Below, one piece after another: positions 1-5,063 of a stretch of DNA of 5,175 nt. Each line of letters opens with the position of its first letter. Positions within the stretch are counted from its first letter, which is position 1. Below the pieces are notes generated by a model, which worked only from the letters and a program-made list of their open reading frames with translations, did not search any database and was not told the DNA's origin. The DNA comes from JAJRVH01 sp964505995 (GTDB lineage: Bacteria > Pseudomonadota > Zetaproteobacteria > Mariprofundales > Mariprofundaceae). A program made the translations under genes and the position numbers. Location of the stretch: positions 1 through 5,175 of the forward strand of contig CAZDLB010000110.1 of the NCBI GenBank assembly GCA_964505995.1, written 5' to 3'.

Positions 1-713
1 GTGGACTCTTTCTTCGGCGGGTGGCCGTCATAGACCAGATACTCGCGCTGCTGCAGCCAGGCCTCGCGCGTGAAGATGTACGGATCCAGCGCCAGCTCGT
101 CGCGCATGCTGGAGGCCTGCAGCAGCCGCTTGCGCTTGTCGATGTATTTGACGGCCGCAATCGCAATCGCCGCCTGCGGCGCGATCGTGAACGAGGCCCA
201 GAACAGCGGATCGGTCGCCGTTGATGTGATGAAGTCCGGGGTCTTGCGCAGCGAGTTCGGCCCCAGGAACGGATAGACGATATACGCGCCCTGCGGAACG
301 CCCCAGACAGCCAATGTCTGGCCGAGATCCTCCTCGTGCTTCTCCAGGCCCATCGATGTGGCCACGTCGAACAGGCCGCCGATGCCGAGCGTGGTGTTGA
401 CGAGGAAGCGGCCGAAATCCCGGAAGCCCTGGCCGCCCTTGCCCTGCAGGAAATCGTTGAGCACGGTGTTCATGTAGGTGGCGTTGTCGAAGAAGTTCGA
501 CACGCCCGTCTGCAGCGGCTTCGGCGTCAGATCGCGGTAGGCGATCGCGAGCGGCTTGAGCGTGACCCGGTCCAGGTGATCGTTGAAGCTGTCGGTGACG
601 CGGTTCATCGGCTCGAGCGGATCGTAATGATTCTGCGGTGTCGCGCAGCCCGAAAGCAGTGCGAGAAGCAGCACGGCGGTCAGGAATCGGGGCAGAGCAG
701 ACATGCGCGGCAT
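1..713 (-). CDS. mlaA: MlaA (VacJ) family outer-membrane lipoprotein, C-terminus cut by window edge
   Basis: MlaA sits in the outer membrane and works with the Mla pathway to remove mislocalised phospholipids from the outer leaflet and pass them to periplasmic MlaC. I translated this from the minus strand; 237 codons are visible and the frame is still open at the left edge. Residues 1-22 form a lipoprotein signal peptide (basic start, Leu-rich core) ending in the lipobox LSGC with Cys23; the following Ala is not an inner-membrane retention signal. Family landmarks follow: DPLEPMNR (31-38), a KPLAIAYRD block (53-61), NTTLGIGGLFDVA (106-118), the LGQTL...YPFLGP region (130-152) and DPYIFTREAWLQQR (210-223). 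E. coli MlaA has about 251 residues, so little is missing. Start chosen at 713 because GAGG lies 5 bases upstream; in-frame ATGs at 740 and 704 are alternatives. It follows the reductase gene by 35 bases. No other mla gene is in view. Confidence 0.93.
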   Translation of the reverse strand, partial: MPRMSALPRFLTAVLLLALLSGCATPQNHYDPLEPMNRVTDSFNDHLDRVTLKPLAIAYRDLTPKPLQTGVSNFFDNATYMNTVLNDFLQGKGGQGFRDFGRFLVNTTLGIGGLFDVATSMGLEKHEEDLGQTLAVWGVPQGAYIVYPFLGPNSLRKTPDFITSTATDPLFWASFTIAPQAAIAIAAVKYIDKRKRLLQASSMRDELALDPYIFTREAWLQQREYLVYDGHPPKKES

Positions 714-717
714 TATG

Positions 718-724
718 CCCTCTC
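718..724 (-). promoter_or_regulatory. Ribosome binding site deciding the mlaA start
   Basis: On the minus strand GAGAGGG precedes the ATG at 713 by 4 bases (its GAGG core by 5). This favours 713 over the in-frame ATGs at 740, which would add acidic residues before the signal peptide, and at 704, which is too far from the site. Confidence 0.55.
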
Positions 725-748
725 GGTCGGCGCTCGCCATGCTTTCTT

Positions 749-1792
749 TCACGGACAGGGGTTCGGGCAGCGGCGATGGATGGCCTCGATGCCCGCGATG
801 ACGGCCTGATCCAGTTCGAGGTCCGCCGCGGCGATGTTCTCCTCCAGCTGGGCCATCGTGGTTGCGCCGATGATGCAGCTTCCGAGGAAGGGCTGCTTCA
901 GGGTGAAGGCGATGGCCATCTGGGCGGGCTTCAGGCCATGCTCCCGGGCCAGCCGCACGTAGTCGGCGGCCAGGGCCTCGGGGATGTCGCCGGAGTAGCG
1001 GGAATAGCGATCGGAAAACAGCGTCAGCCTGGCGCCCTCGGGGCGCGCCCCGTTCAAATACTTGCCGGTGAGCATGCCGAAGGCCAGCGGCGAATAGGCC
1101 AGCAGCGGCACCTGTTCGCGGCAGGCCATCTCGGCCAGGCCGATCTCGAAGGAACGGTTCAGCAGGTTGTACGGATTCTGGATGGAAACGATGCGCGGCA
1201 GTCCTTTCGATGCGGCCGCATTCAGATACTGCATCACGCCCCACGGCGTTTCGTTGGAGATGCCGACGTAGCGCACCTTGCCGGCCTGGACCAGCCGGTC
1301 CAGCGCCTCCAGCGTTTCCTCGATCGGCGTGGCCTGCTCGTCGGGGTCGTGGGCATAGCCGAGGCGGCCGAAGAAGTTCGTGTTGCGATCCGGCCAGTGG
1401 GTCTGATACAGATCGAGATAGTCCGTCTTCAGGCGTTTCAGCGAGCCCTCGCAGGCGGCGATGATGTTCTTCGCATCCAGCCGGGCCTTGCCTTCGCGGA
1501 TATGCGGGCACCAGCCGGTCGGTCCGCAGACCTTGCTGGCCAGCACGATGCGGTCGCGCTGGCCGCGCTGCCGCAGCCATTCGCCGATGATGGACTCGGT
1601 CGCGCCGTACGTTTCCGCGCGCGGCGGGATCGCATAGAGCTCGGCGGTGTCGAAGAGATTGATGCCGCGATCCAGCGCGTAGTCCATCTGCCGGAAGGCA
1701 TCGGCCTGGGTGTTCTGCTCGCCCCAGGTCATCGTGCCCAGCGCGATGCGGCTGACCTTGAGATCGCTGTGGCCGAGGTTTTGATATTGCAT
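749..1792 (-). CDS. tas: Tas-like NADP(H)-dependent aldo/keto reductase
   Basis: A 347-residue cytosolic TIM-barrel oxidoreductase that should reduce aldehydes or ketones with NADPH; the natural substrate of this subgroup is not clear. Recognised by close resemblance over its full length to E. coli Tas: the start MQYQNLGHSDLKVSRIALGT, then SNETPWGVMQYL (179-190), IQNPYNLLNRSFE (204-216) and LTGKYLNGA (241-249). The catalytic tetrad is complete: Asp48 and Tyr53 (in FDTAELY), Lys87 (ASK) and His132 (THW). The C-terminal cofactor region is present as IIGATT (307-312) followed by QLEENI. Tas itself is 346 residues, so the gene is full length. Its ATG shares one base with the TGA of the globin gene upstream (TGATG), which implies translational coupling; only a weak GGGAAG lies before it. 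Nothing is truncated or shifted. The large opposite-strand reading frame over this gene is a GC-rich shadow. Confidence 0.95.
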   Translation of the reverse strand: MQYQNLGHSDLKVSRIALGTMTWGEQNTQADAFRQMDYALDRGINLFDTAELYAIPPRAETYGATESIIGEWLRQRGQRDRIVLASKVCGPTGWCPHIREGKARLDAKNIIAACEGSLKRLKTDYLDLYQTHWPDRNTNFFGRLGYAHDPDEQATPIEETLEALDRLVQAGKVRYVGISNETPWGVMQYLNAAASKGLPRIVSIQNPYNLLNRSFEIGLAEMACREQVPLLAYSPLAFGMLTGKYLNGARPEGARLTLFSDRYSRYSGDIPEALAADYVRLAREHGLKPAQMAIAFTLKQPFLGSCIIGATTMAQLEENIAAADLELDQAVIAGIEAIHRRCPNPCP

Positions 1793-2241
1793 CAGGGCTT
1801 CCCGGTCTGCGGATCGGGAATGATCATCGGACGCTCGTACTTCAGATCGATGGCCTGAAACTTCTCCAGGGAGTCGTTGCGGATATCTTTCCAGAAGGCG
1901 TGGTCGATCCTGAGCCAGCGCTCAATCAGTTCGGCGGCAACGCCCTCCTCCTCCAGCGCCTCGCGCAGCAGCTGCTGGCGCAGCTCCAGCAGCCTTTCGG
2001 GGATATACATGCGCCGGTGGGCCAGCTCCAGCGCCATGCCGGGATAGGGGTCGGGGCCGCCGAACTTCTCGGCCATGAACTGGGTCTGGCGCAGCTCAAT
2101 CGCCTGCTGGCTGTGGCCGGCGAAGAACTGCCCCAGCCAGGGGTGGGCATAGACCTTGTCGTAGAAACGCTTGTGGACGCGCTCGATGACCGGCAGGCCG
2201 CCGAGCTGCTCGAACAGGGTCTGGCGCCTGGGGCGGCTCAT
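1792..2241 (-). CDS. Truncated haemoglobin (bacterial 2/2 globin)
   Basis: A 149-residue haem protein expected to bind O2, NO or other small ligands in the cytosol, with a likely role in NO or oxygen handling. What is seen: LFEQLGG at 9-15 (helix A), the Phe26-Tyr27 pair matching positions B9-B10, Phe39-Phe40 at the CD turn, FGGPDPY (60-66) and His75 in AHRRMYI as the proximal haem ligand (F8). A tail of about 30 residues (from Arg121) runs past the usual last helix. Aligned from memory with group II globins without a gap, the TrpG8 position is Arg88, so this is not a standard group II protein; the FGGP-Y-G-AH pattern is nearer group I, but I cannot assign the group firmly. Start at 2241 was chosen because upstream reading in this frame only overlaps the zinc-ribbon gene; the ATG follows that gene's TAA by one base. 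There is no clear ribosome site, consistent with coupled translation. Confidence 0.88.
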   Translation of the reverse strand: MSRPRRQTLFEQLGGLPVIERVHKRFYDKVYAHPWLGQFFAGHSQQAIELRQTQFMAEKFGGPDPYPGMALELAHRRMYIPERLLELRQQLLREALEEEGVAAELIERWLRIDHAFWKDIRNDSLEKFQAIDLKYERPMIIPDPQTGKP

Positions 2242-2242
2242 G

Positions 2243-2467
2243 TTATTCGCAGGCCGGGCAGGCGCCGCCACCGCACATCGGGGCCGGCGCGCAGGGGGAG
2301 GCGCCGCAGGCGGTATCGGGAGCGCCGTGGCCGACGGCATGGGCGGAAAGCAGCTTCGAAAGCCTCTCGCCGCCGCAGGACGGACAGCGCACGGCCTCGT
2401 CTGCGCGCATGACCAGCGTTTCAAATTCGTTGTTGCAGCTTTCACAGCGGTATTCGTAGATCGGCAT
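2243..2467 (-). CDS. FmdB-family zinc-ribbon protein with Cys-rich tail
   Basis: A 74-residue small protein beginning MPIYEYRCESC, the hallmark of the FmdB putative regulatory family. Cys8, Cys11, Cys28 and Cys31 (two CxxC knuckles) should hold one zinc ion. The function is not firmly known; the founding FmdB was linked to regulation of formamidase genes, and a general regulatory or metal-related role is only inference. After a short Leu-rich linker (36-40) the tail, residues 54-73, is made largely of Cys, Gly, Ala and Pro with five more cysteines (54, 59, 65, 70, 73), giving nine in all. The start is well supported: GGAGG lies 5 bases before the ATG. It is the first visible gene of a coupled run with the globin and the reductase. 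Its upstream neighbour is lost in the N gap 64 bases away. Confidence 0.9.
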   Translation of the reverse strand: MPIYEYRCESCNNEFETLVMRADEAVRCPSCGGERLSKLLSAHAVGHGAPDTACGASPCAPAPMCGGGACPACE

Positions 2468-2472
2468 GAGAA

Positions 2473-2477
2473 CCTCC
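2473..2477 (-). promoter_or_regulatory. Strong ribosome binding site of the zinc-ribbon gene
   Basis: Minus-strand GGAGG with 5 bases to the ATG at 2467. It is the best ribosome site in the window and probably drives translation of the coupled globin and reductase genes as well, since those lack good sites of their own. Confidence 0.75.
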
Positions 2478-2502
2478 GTTGGAAGCCTAAGGATAGTCAT
2501 TC

Positions 2503-2524
2503 CAGGTGAATTCGCATCCACCTG
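2503..2524. repeat. Short inverted repeat in the leader of the zinc-ribbon gene
   Basis: Arms CAGGTG (2503-2508) and CACCTG (2519-2524) are perfectly complementary with a 10-base spacer. It lies 36-57 bases upstream of the zinc-ribbon start codon and ends six bases from the N gap. It could be an operator or a weak leader hairpin. A six-base arm can occur by chance, so this is noted with low weight. Confidence 0.3.
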
Positions 2525-2530
2525 TTCGGA

Positions 2531-2630
2531 NNNNNNNNNNNNNNNNNNNNNNNNNNNNNNNNNNNNNNNNNNNNNNNNNNNNNNNNNNNNNNNNNNNNNN
2601 NNNNNNNNNNNNNNNNNNNNNNNNNNNNNN
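2531..2630. other. Assembly gap of 100 N
   Basis: Exactly 100 undetermined bases, the conventional placeholder for a scaffold gap whose true size is often unknown. The left and right halves of the window were joined by scaffolding and need not be 100 bases apart. A promoter or whole genes between the polymerase gene and the zinc-ribbon gene may be missing. Confidence 0.97.
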
Positions 2631-2679
2631 ACACGAATTTTGCGCTCCATCCGTTTCGCCGGCCCTGCCTGGGCGCCTC

Positions 2680-2740
2680 CGCAAGCGGGAAAGGCTTGCG
2701 CGGTTGCCTTCTTGCGACAAGGCGAATGCGCCTGCGCAAG
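2680..2740. repeat. Pair of hairpins built from CGCAAG / CTTGCG
   Basis: Two neighbouring palindromes use the same core. The first has arms CGCAAGC (2680-2686) and GCTTGCG (2694-2700) with a 7-base loop. The second has outer arms CTTGCG (2711-2716) and CGCAAG (2735-2740), with inner arms AGGCG (2720-2724) and CGCCT (2729-2733) around a 4-base loop. Together they lie 22-82 bases past the polymerase stop codon. No T-run follows either hairpin on the minus strand, so they are not a standard terminator for the polymerase operon; on the plus strand AGGGTTTT follows the second one. They may be a dispersed palindromic repeat or a weak, possibly plus-strand, terminator. Confidence 0.5.
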
Positions 2741-2761
2741 AGGGTTTTCTGCGGTGCTGCA

Positions 2762-4000
2762 TTACCTGCAGACGATCAGCGGATAGCCGAAGCGCCGTCC
2801 GTCGGGTTTTGGCCGCGCGGGCCGCGCCAGCGTGACGGCGGGGCGGATGATATCACGTCCGTAGCGGCTGCGCGCCTGCTGCATCGCCTGCCACAGCGGC
2901 AGCGCCCGTTCCTCGTCGTGTCCGGATGTGAACAGCGACAGCTGGTTCCGGCCAGCCGGCTCGAGATCGCCGGCGACGATGCCGCAGCCGCTGAACTCCA
3001 TGCCCGGCCGCAGCAGCCGTTGCAGCGCCGCGCGCGCGGTCTGCTGGATGCGTTGCAGATTCAGGGTCGGGGCCGGCAGGCGGATCGTATGGCCGATGCG
3101 CTCGAAGTTGCCCAGCCGCAGCACCACCGTCAGCCGCCCGGCGACCAGTTGCCGGGCGACGAGGTCCATCGCCAGGCGGAAGCAGTGATGCGACAGGTGT
3201 GCGCGCAGCAGGCGCACATCGGTGGTTTTTACGCCGAGGCTGGCCGTGCGTGCCATGCTCTTCGGCAGCGGCGGGTCGGTCTGGACGCCGAACAGGCTGA
3301 TGCCGTTCAGCTCCCGCCACAGATCCAGCCCGGCGCGGCCGAGCAGCCTGCGGATCAGGGATTCGGGGGCGCGGGCGAACTCGAGCGCCGTGGCGATGTT
3401 GAACTTGGCCAGCAGCGCGGCGCGCCGGCTGCCGATGCCGGGGATGTCGCAGGCACGCTGGCCGGCGAGGAATTCGGCGATATGGCGGCCGGGCACGACG
3501 GACAGGCCGTCCGGCTTGTTGGCCTCCGAGGCCATCTTGGCCAGCGTGCGCGTCACCGACACGCCGACGGAAACGGTGACGCCGATCTCCTCGCGGATGC
3601 TGCGGCGCATCGCATCGCCGATCTCGCCGTAGCCCATGCGCCAGTAGCCGCGCAGGCCGTTCAGGTCGGCGAATCCCTCGTCGATGGAATAGGTCTCGAT
3701 CTGCGGCGAATAGCGGCGCAGCACGGCGAACACCTTGCCCGAGATCAGGCCATAGAAGCGGAAATCGGCCGGCAGGAACACGGCCTCGGGCATGCGCTTC
3801 TTCGCCTCCCAGGCGGGCATGCCGGTGGTGATGCCGGCGGCCTTGGCGTCGTAGGTCTTGGCGACGATGCAGGCGTCCTGGCTGGAGAGCACGCAGATCG
3901 GCCGACCGGCCAGATCCGGCCGCCGCAGCCGCTCGCAGGAGGCATAGAAGCAGTCGGCGTCGATATGCGCGATGGCCGCCGGCCAGTTGCTGATGATCAT
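2762..4000 (-). CDS. UmuC-like Y-family translesion DNA polymerase
   Basis: A 412-residue error-prone polymerase that copies past damaged template bases during the DNA damage response. The palm carries the metal ligands Asp14 (HIDAD) and Asp107-Glu108 (in YSIDEGF); Tyr19 in FYASCE sits at the steric-gate position that excludes ribonucleotides. A helix-hairpin-helix follows at about 184-209 (IPGIGSRRAALL), then the little-finger domain at about 240-345. QLSLF (353-357) is a canonical beta-clamp binding motif, placed as QLNLF is in UmuC. The tail with SRYGRDIIRPA (378-388) resembles the UmuC C-terminus. Length is close to UmuC (422) and longer than DinB (351). UmuC identity is also supported by the UmuD-like gene 3 bases upstream (TAG-GCC-ATG), with no ribosome site between them, so the two are translationally coupled. 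It could instead be listed as DinB/ImuB-related; unlike ImuB, the catalytic residues are intact. Confidence 0.93.
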   Translation of the reverse strand: MIISNWPAAIAHIDADCFYASCERLRRPDLAGRPICVLSSQDACIVAKTYDAKAAGITTGMPAWEAKKRMPEAVFLPADFRFYGLISGKVFAVLRRYSPQIETYSIDEGFADLNGLRGYWRMGYGEIGDAMRRSIREEIGVTVSVGVSVTRTLAKMASEANKPDGLSVVPGRHIAEFLAGQRACDIPGIGSRRAALLAKFNIATALEFARAPESLIRRLLGRAGLDLWRELNGISLFGVQTDPPLPKSMARTASLGVKTTDVRLLRAHLSHHCFRLAMDLVARQLVAGRLTVVLRLGNFERIGHTIRLPAPTLNLQRIQQTARAALQRLLRPGMEFSGCGIVAGDLEPAGRNQLSLFTSGHDEERALPLWQAMQQARSRYGRDIIRPAVTLARPARPKPDGRRFGYPLIVCR

Positions 4001-4003
4001 GGC

Positions 4004-4588
4004 CTAGGCCGGATACTTGCGGAACTGGCCGGTGACGATGCCGAAGATCGTCAGCTCCCGCTCCGGCCGCAGCGGCGGATAGTGCGGATTGGCCGGACGC
4101 AGCAGCCAGCCGTGCTCGTCCCGGTCGAGATACTTGATCGTGAATTCGCCGTCGAGGATGGCGACGATGATCTGTCCGACATCGGCGCGGCTGCATTTGC
4201 GCACGATGACATAATCGCCGGGCTGGATGCCGGCGCCGGTCATCGAGTCGCCCTGCACCTCGACGAGCACGGTCTCGGAGGGGTGGTCGACGAGGTAATC
4301 GTCGATGGTGAGCGCATCCTCGAGCAGCTCCTCGGCCGGGCTCGGAAAGCCCGCCGGCGCGGAGCCGACGCGCGGACGGGCGAAGAAGCGCGATGTCGGC
4401 GCCAGACGCCTGCCGGGCACGGCCTGCAGGAAGCCGTCGCGCTTCAGCCGCCCGATCAGCTTGGCGGCCGCCGCCTTCGAGCGCATGCCGCAGAGTTCGG
4501 CGATGCGGGCATAGGAGGGGATGACCTTGTGTTCGGCATAGAAGTCCTGCAGCCGCGCCAGGTGTTCATGATCGATGTTGCTCGCCAT
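4004..4588 (-). CDS. LexA-like winged-helix plus UmuD-like S24 self-cleaving peptidase
   Basis: A 194-residue protein combining two parts. Residues 1 to about 65 resemble the LexA winged helix-turn-helix, with IAELCGMRSKAAAAKLIGRL (29-48) matching the LexA recognition region. Residues 78-194 match UmuD closely: AGFPSPAEELLEDAL (79-93) corresponds to the UmuD cleavage stretch CGFPSPAADY, so cleavage is expected between Ala79 and Gly80. The Ser-Lys dyad is Ser115 (GDSM) and Lys152 (FTIKY). Inference: it represses its own operon and, upon RecA-stimulated cleavage, releases a UmuD'-like fragment that partners the polymerase encoded next. This mirrors UmuDAb of Acinetobacter, a UmuD homologue that also acts as a repressor. 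ATG 4588 is the first possible start in this frame; a TAG lies upstream with no ATG, GTG or TTG between. No ribosome site precedes it, and the candidate promoter would start RNA at or near the ATG, suggesting a leaderless message. Confidence 0.9.
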   Translation of the reverse strand: MASNIDHEHLARLQDFYAEHKVIPSYARIAELCGMRSKAAAAKLIGRLKRDGFLQAVPGRRLAPTSRFFARPRVGSAPAGFPSPAEELLEDALTIDDYLVDHPSETVLVEVQGDSMTGAGIQPGDYVIVRKCSRADVGQIIVAILDGEFTIKYLDRDEHGWLLRPANPHYPPLRPERELTIFGIVTGQFRKYPA

Positions 4589-4594
4589 GCCGGA

Positions 4595-4623
4595 AGCATA
4601 GGCGAACGTTCGTTCACCGTAAA
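4595..4623 (-). promoter_or_regulatory. Candidate promoter of the peptidase-polymerase operon
   Basis: On the minus strand TTTACG (4623-4618) and TATGCT (4600-4595) are separated by exactly 17 bases; each matches its sigma-70 hexamer at 4 of 6 positions. Only six bases separate the -10 box from the ATG at 4588, so transcription would begin at or next to the start codon. The hexamers are individually weak; the spacing and the dyad between them are what make the call plausible. Confidence 0.5.
4604..4615. promoter_or_regulatory. Candidate SOS-type operator GAAC-N4-GTTC
   Basis: The sequence GAACGTTCGTTC (minus strand GAACGAACGTTC) is a GAAC-N4-GTTC dyad lying wholly inside the 17-base promoter spacer, 16 bases upstream of the start codon of the LexA/UmuD-like gene. 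It fits the inner part of the Bacillus-type SOS box (GAACRNRYGTTY) rather than the CTGT-N8-ACAG box usual in gammaproteobacteria; I see no copy of the latter between 4589 and 4801. A bound repressor here would block the polymerase directly. The binding protein is inferred, most simply the operon's own first product. Confidence 0.5.
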
Positions 4624-4650
4624 GACGCGCTTGTTCCGTCGTGAAAGATT

Positions 4651-4689
4651 TTGCTGGCTTTATCGGTTGCGGGCCCTATAGTGGGCCGC
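4651..4689 (+). promoter_or_regulatory. Candidate promoter of the cold-shock gene with dyad around the -10 box
   Basis: TATAGT (4677-4682) matches the -10 consensus at 5 of 6 positions. The best -35 candidate, TTGCTG (4651-4656), is 20 bases away, longer than ideal. The -10 box is framed by GGCCC (4672-4676) and GGGCC (4683-4687), a perfect 5-base dyad that extends imperfectly outward (4669-4689). The resulting GC-rich discriminator is typical of growth-rate-responsive promoters. RNA starting near 4689 would carry a leader of roughly 110 bases. Confidence 0.4.
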
Positions 4690-4783
4690 GCAAGACATGA
4701 TTGAAGGTTTCGTTTGGTTGTTCCGAAAGTCTAATTTCCGTATCTCCCAACAAGTCTCAAATATGGATGCACAATAAAAAATA

Positions 4784-4799
4784 GATTGAGGTAACAATC
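4784..4799 (+). promoter_or_regulatory. Ribosome binding site of the cold-shock gene within a small hairpin
   Basis: GAGG (4788-4791) lies 10 bases before the ATG at 4802, slightly far. It is embedded in a GATTG (4784-4788) / CAATC (4795-4799) inverted repeat with the loop AGGTAA, so part of the site would be single-stranded in the loop. The stem has only five base pairs, mostly A-T, and may not be stable. Confidence 0.4.
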
Positions 4800-4801
4800 A
4801 A

Positions 4802-5005
4802 ATGGCAACAGGATCAGTAAAATGGTTTAACGATGAAAAGGGCTTTGGCTTCATCGCCCAGGATGACGGTGGTGACGATGTGTTCGTGCATTTCTCCGCC
4901 ATCCAGGGTCATGGCTTCAAGAGCCTGGCCGAAGGCCAGCGCGTCGAGTTCGAGATCGAGCAGGGTCAGAAGGGCCCGCAGGCTCGGAACGTCTTCGAAG
5001 CCTGA
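4802..5005 (+). CDS. CspA-family cold-shock protein
   Basis: A 67-residue single cold-shock domain that binds single-stranded RNA and DNA and melts RNA structure, acting as an RNA chaperone. The RNA-binding motifs are both present: RNP1 as KGFGFI (13-18) and RNP2 as VFVHF (27-31), with the aromatic surface residues Trp8, Phe15, Phe17, Phe28, His30 and Phe31. Length is that of CspA (about 70). It is the only plus-strand gene here, divergent from the LexA/UmuD-like operon and alone in its transcript, with its own terminator. The leader of roughly 110 bases is AT-rich, in contrast with the GC-rich surroundings, as is usual for csp genes controlled through mRNA structure. I cannot say whether this paralogue is cold-induced or constitutive; no clear cold box was found. 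The reading frame on the opposite strand is a shadow. Confidence 0.96.
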   Translation: MATGSVKWFNDEKGFGFIAQDDGGDDVFVHFSAIQGHGFKSLAEGQRVEFEIEQGQKGPQARNVFEA

Positions 5006-5030
5006 ACGCGCAAGCGCTTCTGAATCGATG

Positions 5031-5063
5031 ATGCCCCGCACGGTTCGCCGTGCGGGGCATTTT
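5031..5063 (+). terminator. Intrinsic terminator of the cold-shock gene
   Basis: A perfect 13-base-pair stem (5031-5043 with 5048-5060), very GC-rich, closes on a TTCG tetraloop and is followed by TTTT (5060-5063) then CATTCTG. It begins 26 bases after the stop codon. The T-run is short but the stem is strong. It touches the stop codon of the convergent CDGSH gene; on that strand no T-run follows, so it would serve mainly the plus strand. Confidence 0.88.

Noticed and set aside
638..1858. 406-codon plus-strand frame over the reductase gene
   Set aside because: Antisense shadow of a full-length Tas homologue; no domain features and the composition is typical of a mirrored GC-rich frame.
2242..2445. 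Upstream extension of the globin frame to 217 residues
   Set aside because: The added 68 residues only overlap the zinc-ribbon gene in another frame and are low-complexity Ala/Pro/Arg; the globin homology begins just after the ATG at 2241.
2631..2650. Possible minus-strand start MERKIR running into the N gap
   Set aside because: Only six complete codons are visible and no ribosome site precedes the ATG, so a gene cannot be supported.
2711..2748. Intrinsic terminator for the polymerase operon
   Set aside because: On the minus strand the hairpin is followed by AAGGCAACC rather than a T-run. Only the plus strand shows a short TTTT, with no known gene feeding it.
2696..4681. 661-codon open frame on the plus strand across the polymerase and peptidase genes
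   Set aside because: It is antisense to two genes with clear motifs and codon structure; its residues are biased to Ala, Gly, Arg, Asp and Gln with no recognisable domain. Long antisense frames are common in GC-rich DNA.
4589..4801. Classic gammaproteobacterial LexA box CTGT-N8-ACAG
   Set aside because: I looked through the divergent intergenic region and found no such match; only the GAAC-N4-GTTC dyad stands out.
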